Shown here one piece after another: positions 6,812-10,639 of a DNA stretch of 10,639 nt (the stretch's first letter is position 1; every line of letters begins with the position of its first letter). Made by a program: the position numbers and the translations under genes. The notes beneath the pieces were generated by a model. That model ran no database searches and was not told the DNA's origin. It worked only from the letters and a program-made list of their open reading frames with translations. The DNA comes from JBCCSZ01 sp039199225 (lineage in GTDB: Bacteria; Bacteroidota; Bacteroidia; Chitinophagales; Saprospiraceae), in contig JBCCSZ010000273.1 of NCBI GenBank assembly GCA_039199225.1, positions 1 through 10,639 of the forward strand, given 5' to 3'.

Positions 6812-7348
6812 TTATTTTTTGCCTGCCAGCTCATATGCTTCCCGGAGCCACCCGAGCAATTCTGTATCTACCTGCTCCACATTCGTCAAGCGCACCCGGT
6901 GGGTACACATCGTCCCAAATGGACCAGAGTTTTCCAGCCGATCCGTCGTTTCTTTGCCTTTTATCTTTAGCCCCAGGTCAATTCGGGTTTTGGTGGCCGG
7001 CTTGATCAAAGCAAACTGCTTTTGGCGAATGATGCTCAAGCTGTTTTTCTTAGGCACTTGGCTGATGTCGTCGCCAAAACGAAGAATTTCCTGAACCAAT
7101 TGCTCACAAATCGGTCGAAGGGACTCCTTGCCTTTGTACTGTGCAGCCATCAAATCCACATCCTCCTGAGAAGCTGCATCCGATTTTTTGGATTTGTGCG
7201 CTACAAAATTGGCAAAGCCGTAAGTAAAGCCATGTTCTGATTTCAAAAAGTCGATAATGGCCTTGTGCTTTTCGATGCCGGAAGCCTGCACAATTTCTAT
7301 CCAATGCGCCAACGGCTTACCGGTTTTTTCTAGTAATCCTTTTTCCAT
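6812..7348 (-). CDS. DUF4287 / DUF5655 domain protein
   Basis: 178 residues with two recognisable domains of unknown function. Residues about 1-55 match DUF4287: TGKPLAHWIEIVQASG, then HKAIIDFLKSEHGFTYGFANFVAHK. Residues about 70-177 match DUF5655: QYKGKESLRPICEQLVQEIL, then KKNSLSIIRQKQFALIKP, ending RVRLTNVEQVDTELLGWLREAY. This two-domain architecture is common as a small cytoplasmic protein in Bacteroidota and Actinobacteria. The biochemical role is not known. No signal peptide is present. It is a single-gene unit, divergent from the gene at 7497 and convergent with the response regulator. Domain names come from sequence memory and are fairly secure. Confidence 0.85.
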   Translation of the reverse strand: MEKGLLEKTGKPLAHWIEIVQASGIEKHKAIIDFLKSEHGFTYGFANFVAHKSKKSDAASQEDVDLMAAQYKGKESLRPICEQLVQEILRFGDDISQVPKKNSLSIIRQKQFALIKPATKTRIDLGLKIKGKETTDRLENSGPFGTMCTHRVRLTNVEQVDTELLGWLREAYELAGKK

Positions 7349-7446
7349 TAAGTGTTGGGTTATTTTATGCCTCAGCTAAAATACGATAAAAGAATTACTT
7401 CTCGTGCCAACTTTTGAGAAGGTAAAGATGTTACTAAGTCAAATAC

Positions 7447-7462
7447 AGGAACGATCGTTCCT
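7447..7462. promoter_or_regulatory. 16-base perfect palindrome, candidate operator
   Basis: AGGAACGATCGTTCCT is a perfect palindrome ending 34 bases before the ATG at 7497. It lies in the interval between divergent genes. The GGAACG-CGTTCC arrangement is the kind of site bound by dimeric TetR-type repressors, though no such regulator gene is in the window. Confidence 0.45.
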
Positions 7463-7496
7463 AAAATACATTACCTTATCTCTAAAAGCACACGCA

Positions 7497-8261
7497 ATGA
7501 AAAAGTCTTTTGCTCTCTTTACGCTAATTTTCTCTACTTCTTTTCTTTTCGCTCAGCAAGCCGATCAATTGGTGGCAGAAGTGATGGATGCCATGGGTGG
7601 AAAGCAACATTTTTACAATCTCGGAAATGTTACCTACGATTACGAATACCGCGCTCCCAATAATTCGCTTACGCTCGTCGGCAAGGAAACCTATGTTTTC
7701 GATGGGGAATTGTCCAGAGGGGATTACAGCAAACACAGCATGCTGGACGCCAACGGGAAGGTCTTGGAGGGCTTCGATGGCCAAAATGCCTGGGTAAAAT
7801 TTGACGGAAAACTGTCGTCTGATGAAAAAGCCAATGGTGTAGCCCGCTTTCTGCGCAAGACCAATTATTACTGGTTTACCATGTTCTTTAAGCTTCAAGA
7901 CGAAGGTGTCAATCTCGAGCATATAGGCTCCAAAAAGGTCGAAGGCCGCGAATATGATTTGGTAAAAGTAACCTTTGGCGACAAGGTAGGCGACGCGCAA
8001 GATACCTATGTTCTTTACATCAACAAGCGCACAAAGCTCGTAGATCAATTCCTCTTTACGGTCATCGGATTTGGCGTCACAGAACCCAACCTGATGAAGG
8101 TCAAATACGAAACCATCAACGGCATCAAAATTCCAACCGACCGGGTATACATCGCTTCAAACTGGGATGGTGACATTTTAGAAGGCAAAGAATGGACTAC
8201 CACCTACTGGACCAACATCCGCTTCAACACAAAAATCGACAAAGCCAATTTCTCAAAATAA
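7497..8261 (+). CDS. Secreted DUF6503-like protein
   Basis: ATG at 7497 is preferred because it begins a clean signal peptide (MKKSFALFTLIFSTSFLFAQ). An upstream in-frame ATG at 7404 would bury this signal 31 residues inside and would run through the palindrome at 7447. The product is 254 residues and has no lipobox Cys, so it should be a soluble periplasmic or exported protein. The mature part is beta-rich: GKETYVFDGELSRGDYS, EGFDGQNAWVKFDGK, FLRKTNYYWFTMFFKLQDEGV, REYDLVKVTFGD, YVLYINKRTKLVDQFLFTVIGFG and INGIKIPTDRVYIAS. This order resembles DUF6503 proteins of Bacteroidota, which look like the LolA/LolB-type lipid- or lipoprotein-binding beta fold. The match is by recall and the function is unknown. 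It is a single-gene unit. Confidence 0.82.
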   Translation: MKKSFALFTLIFSTSFLFAQQADQLVAEVMDAMGGKQHFYNLGNVTYDYEYRAPNNSLTLVGKETYVFDGELSRGDYSKHSMLDANGKVLEGFDGQNAWVKFDGKLSSDEKANGVARFLRKTNYYWFTMFFKLQDEGVNLEHIGSKKVEGREYDLVKVTFGDKVGDAQDTYVLYINKRTKLVDQFLFTVIGFGVTEPNLMKVKYETINGIKIPTDRVYIASNWDGDILEGKEWTTTYWTNIRFNTKIDKANFSK

Positions 8262-8283
8262 AACTTACATCCAACAGCCCAAT

Positions 8284-8324
8284 GATTGCCTCCAGCCCAT
8301 AATCCAATGGACCTGAAGGCAATC
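8284..8324. terminator. Hairpin between convergent genes
   Basis: GATTGCCTCCAG (8284-8295) pairs with CTGAAGGCAATC (8313-8324), 12 positions with one C/A mismatch and a 17-base loop. It begins 22 bases after the stop at 8261 and lies between convergent genes. There is no U-tract. Confidence 0.45.
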
Positions 8325-8351
8325 ACCAAATCACAAAACCACCAAATCACA
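8324..8351. repeat. Short direct repeat, ATCAC-rich
   Basis: CACCAAATCACA occurs at 8324-8335 and exactly again at 8340-8351 (16-base period). It is followed by further ATCAC units up to about 8365. It looks like a small intergenic simple repeat directly after the hairpin. Confidence 0.5.
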
Positions 8352-8375
8352 GATCACCGATCACACATACCCCTC

Positions 8376-8846
8376 CTACTCTTCCCTCCGACCACTAGTC
8401 CGCTGCTTGGCCTCCTTGGTCAAAGCCATGGTTGCCCAGCGTGTAATCTTTTTGATGAATGCCACCTTTCGGAATCTCAAAGCACTCCAATCCTTGTCGA
8501 TGGCAACCATGCGGACCGGCTCCCAACCCAGCTCACCGAGGGTGTTCCAGCCATTGTCTCGATTAAAATCACAGCTGTAGTTTTTGGAGCTGCCTTTTGG
8601 ATAACAAAACCAAAGTAGGGCGTCTCCTTGCATTTTGGCAGCGATGCGCGGCGCCCATTCATCGATTTCTGCTTTCTTTGTGACAAACAATATGGCAAAA
8701 TTCAATGCATCCAGCTCTTTTTCCTGAAAATGAAATGCTGTGTAAGCCCGCATGGCATCAATCTGCGGTTGAAAGCTGTTTGGATGTTGTATCACCAAAA
8801 CTTTTTTCTGATCTTTAAAGTTTAATTTTTTAAATATTGGGTCCAT
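8376..8846 (-). CDS. DUF3052-like small protein
   Basis: 156 residues, cytoplasmic. An N-terminal KKVLVIQHPNSF strand is followed by LNFAILFVTKKAEIDEWAPR, then ALLWFCYPKGSSK, then GWEPVRMVAIDKDWSALRFRK. This order (acidic-residue helix, W-x-x-YPKGS, then a V-A-x-D-x-x-W-S-x-L-x-F strand) is the signature pattern of DUF3052, a small family without known biochemistry. The basic, hydrophilic tail after residue 140 is probably disordered. ATG at 8846 is the first start in the frame, with a candidate -7 box about 40 bases upstream. It is a single-gene unit, convergent with the DUF6503-like gene and divergent from 8955. Confidence 0.8.
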   Translation of the reverse strand: MDPIFKKLNFKDQKKVLVIQHPNSFQPQIDAMRAYTAFHFQEKELDALNFAILFVTKKAEIDEWAPRIAAKMQGDALLWFCYPKGSSKNYSCDFNRDNGWNTLGELGWEPVRMVAIDKDWSALRFRKVAFIKKITRWATMALTKEAKQRTSGRREE

Positions 8847-8887
8847 AAATTGAATCGGCGCTTTATTTGAAAATAGAAAGACTCAAG

Positions 8888-8895
8888 CAAAAATA
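8888..8895 (-). promoter_or_regulatory. Candidate -7 box for the DUF3052-like gene
   Basis: On the minus strand this reads TATTTTTG, an exact fit to TAnnTTTG, located 42 bases before the ATG at 8846. No properly spaced -33 TTTG was seen. Weak evidence. Confidence 0.3.
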
Positions 8896-8954
8896 GAAAA
8901 CTAAAATCAATCCGGTCGCAGCACTACGACTTTTGATAAACCCTGATACCCTAC

Positions 8955-9902
8955 ATGAAAAAAAGCAAGACTGTATTTGATAAAATTGAAGAGCTAGACG
9001 CTAGGCGCGAAGAGGTATTGGCAACCAGGAACAAGGTATTGCCTTTAGTCATCCTGACGCCCATTTTACTTTTCACCTTGATCATCTCCCTCATCCCATC
9101 AGGTAGCCTCCTCTTCTTCGCAGGAATACCGCTGGCACTCCTCTCTTTTTCCGTCTACTACCACAAAGTACTTGCTCCTTTCGAGGGCTTGAAAGCCGAT
9201 GTCAAGACCATCTTACTGAAAGAATTCATGGGCATTTATCATCCCAATATTGAATATACCTACAGTCCATTCAAAAACAGAGTCAAAACTATCGTCGAGC
9301 GATCAGAACTCGTTTCTGCCAATAAATTCCATGAAGAGGATGTCATTCGGGGAAAGTTAGGCGATGTTAAATTTTATCTTTCCGAAATAAAATTAGAAGA
9401 GCAAAGTGGTAAATCCAGCACGACCAAATTCAAAGGAATGCTCTTCGAGCTCATCATACCAGACAAGTCTTTTCCACCTTCCAAAATACAAAGTAGCGTT
9501 GGCCTGCTGAAACGCTTTTTCGGAACCTACCAAAAGAACGACAAATACAGGTTTTGGTACGATACCCAAGATCAACAAAAATTTAGGGATGAATTGGGGC
9601 CACTGTTTCCCTTCATACGCCACTTGATGCAAAAGCAGGGAGATGTTCGCATCCATGTCCGAAAACGCACCATCGTTATTTTGCTGTCCACTGATGAGAA
9701 ATTTTTGGATAAGCCCTCATTAGAGTTGAGTAGAAGTTTCAACAGCAAGCGCCACTACGAAAACATTGGCAAGCAAATCAACTCTTTCCTATTTTTAATG
9801 GAATCATTTGTCAATGATTTGGACACATCAGAGGTGGAAGAACGCCTAGAGTTGAAGGCATTGGAATACGCCAAGCTGAACAAACCCGACGAAAAGCAAT
9901 AA
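8955..9902 (+). CDS. DUF3137-like membrane protein with two N-terminal TM helices
   Basis: 315 residues. A charged N-terminal helix (1-27) precedes two hydrophobic helices (about 29-47 and 50-69) separated by a short SIPSG-type turn, forming a membrane hairpin. The remaining 245 residues should be cytoplasmic. They contain YSPFKNRVKTIVERSELV, HEEDVIRGKLGDVKFYLSEI, a short acidic/Ser linker, then KFKGMLFELIIPDKSF, and RIHVRKRTIVILLSTDEKFL. The order of a two-TM N-terminus, then a G-x-(L/I)-G-D-V-x-F-x-(L/F)-S-E strand, then a strand with F-K-G-(ML)-F-(EF), is typical of DUF3137 proteins. Their function is unknown. Its stop is 36 bases from the end of the convergent gene at 9939. ATG at 8955 is well placed. 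Confidence 0.82.
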   Translation: MKKSKTVFDKIEELDARREEVLATRNKVLPLVILTPILLFTLIISLIPSGSLLFFAGIPLALLSFSVYYHKVLAPFEGLKADVKTILLKEFMGIYHPNIEYTYSPFKNRVKTIVERSELVSANKFHEEDVIRGKLGDVKFYLSEIKLEEQSGKSSTTKFKGMLFELIIPDKSFPPSKIQSSVGLLKRFFGTYQKNDKYRFWYDTQDQQKFRDELGPLFPFIRHLMQKQGDVRIHVRKRTIVILLSTDEKFLDKPSLELSRSFNSKRHYENIGKQINSFLFLMESFVNDLDTSEVEERLELKALEYAKLNKPDEKQ

Positions 9903-9938
9903 AAGACATCCACTGTTCTTGCCATCCACCAGTACAGT

Positions 9939-10505
9939 TCAGTAATATTTTTCGATTCCCCCATAACCCCGGATCAACTTGTTTTCGCGAGTCTTGCTGA
10001 TAAAGTTTTGCAAGCGCTTTTGAAATTCTTCCGGACGCTTTCGCGCACTGTCAATGTAAGCAATTCGAATGCGCTTATAAGCATCCGATAGATGCTGAAA
10101 GTGCTTCCAAGCCTGCGCATCTTCCCCTACCCTTTCAAGAATATCCTCCGGAAAGACAAACGGTTCAGCTACAATTTCCTTGGCTTGGTCGCAAATGCTA
10201 GGGTGCAGAAGTCCCCTTTCGTAAAGCCACCTAAGCCGCTCCTTATTCGCCTGTGAAAAATGACTCCCAGCCCGACGCCTACTGAAGCGTTGCATACTGT
10301 GCCACTCGTCAAAAGTCTTGATGATGCTATCGATCCAACCAAAACACAACGCCTCCTCCACCGCATCGTTGTATAAAATTCGAGCTTTCCCTGTAGCCTT
10401 TTTAGGATACAACAACCAAATCTCCCCTTCCCTATCAAAATGATTCACCAACCATTCCCTAAATTCCTCCCGACGAGTAAAGTATTTAATCAGCATCCCT
10501 TCCAT
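9939..10505 (-). CDS. YdeI/OmpD-associated family protein (OmdA domain)
   Basis: 188 residues. The N-terminal part carries the family pattern: REEFREWLVNHFDREGEIWL, PKKATGKARILYNDAVEEAL, then CFGWIDSIIK, then RFSRRRAGSHFSQANKERL (usual form RFSPRR-SxWSxxN). The C-terminal half (about 110-180), with AEPFVFPEDI, a long helical segment, IAYIDSARKRPEEFQKRL and ISKTRENKLIRG, fits the OmdA/bacteriocin-protection segment. Family members are linked by name to YdeI of Bacillus and OmdA of Salmonella; their mechanism is not established. Met4 (10496) is an alternative start that changes little. No signal peptide. It is a single-gene unit, with a short inverted repeat 23 bases upstream. Confidence 0.88.
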   Translation of the reverse strand: MEGMLIKYFTRREEFREWLVNHFDREGEIWLLYPKKATGKARILYNDAVEEALCFGWIDSIIKTFDEWHSMQRFSRRRAGSHFSQANKERLRWLYERGLLHPSICDQAKEIVAEPFVFPEDILERVGEDAQAWKHFQHLSDAYKRIRIAYIDSARKRPEEFQKRLQNFISKTRENKLIRGYGGIEKYY

Positions 10506-10639
10506 TAAAAATCAAGTCTCTTTTGAGTATTGACAATAGTCAATAATGAAAAATAAATACAAAATAAAATTTTAAATGAGTAAAAAATATTTTCAGAAAA
10601 GTACGACACAAAAAATTCAATACCACCAAAAAATCTTCC
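10506..10639. promoter_or_regulatory. AT-rich upstream region with a short palindrome
   Basis: This 134-base AT-rich end contains TATTGAC (10528-10534) and its exact inverse GTCAATA (10539-10545) around a 4-base spacer, 23 bases before the ATG of the OmdA-family gene. It could be an operator or promoter element. No clear -7 box was seen on the minus strand. Confidence 0.3.

Noticed and set aside
6735..7094. 119-codon plus-strand open frame opposite the DUF4287/DUF5655 gene
   Set aside because: It starts inside the terminator stem and is antisense to a gene with two recognisable domains.
7404..7496. Upstream ATG start for the DUF6503-like protein
   Set aside because: It would bury the signal peptide and translate through the perfect palindrome; the ATG at 7497 begins a normal signal peptide.
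7524..8048. 174-codon minus-strand open frame inside the DUF6503-like gene
   Set aside because: It lies wholly within a better supported gene and shows no recognisable domain; a shadow frame.

Overview
The window looks like chromosomal DNA from a member of the Bacteroidota, possibly a Saprospiria-type marine or freshwater bacterium. The basis is protein style: a secreted cupredoxin, a DUF6503-like secreted protein, a TPR-sensor histidine kinase paired with a LuxR-type regulator, and small DUF4287/DUF5655, DUF3052 and YdeI/OmdA proteins. Start codons lack good Shine-Dalgarno sequences, and a few upstream regions carry the Bacteroidota -7 box (TAnnTTTG). There are no rRNA, tRNA, IS, phage or CRISPR signals. 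The species cannot be fixed from the sequence.

Layout. Positions 1-288 (minus) hold the N-terminal part of a secreted copper-binding cupredoxin that runs off the left edge. It is interrupted by an in-frame TAA exactly where the family's conserved Trp region should lie. Divergent from it, 456-1016 encodes a small secreted protein of unknown function. After a roughly 420-base gap, 1439-2566 encodes a trypsin-fold serine peptidase without a signal peptide. A 15-bp hairpin separates it from 2642-3505, an unrecognised cytoplasmic protein, and a second strong hairpin follows that gene. After about 400 AT-rich bases comes a two-component pair: a periplasmic-TPR, one-TM histidine kinase (3950-5701) and its LuxR-family response regulator (5795-6502). 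The regulator is followed by a structured region and a T-tailed terminator.

The right third alternates strands and holds single-gene units: DUF4287/DUF5655 protein (minus), DUF6503-like secreted protein (plus), DUF3052-like protein (minus), DUF3137-like two-TM membrane protein (plus) and YdeI/OmdA-family protein (minus).

How the genes may work together. Only the kinase and regulator form a clear functional pair. The peptidase and the following unknown gene are co-directional, both lack export signals, and may form a two-gene unit; this pair is the most plausible undescribed system here, but the evidence is positional. Whether the two-component pair controls it cannot be told from the sequence. 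The most concrete oddities are the nonsense codon in the cupredoxin, the altered REC switch residue and enlarged HTH turn of the regulator, a 16-base perfect palindrome before the DUF6503-like gene, and several long intergenic inverted repeats.
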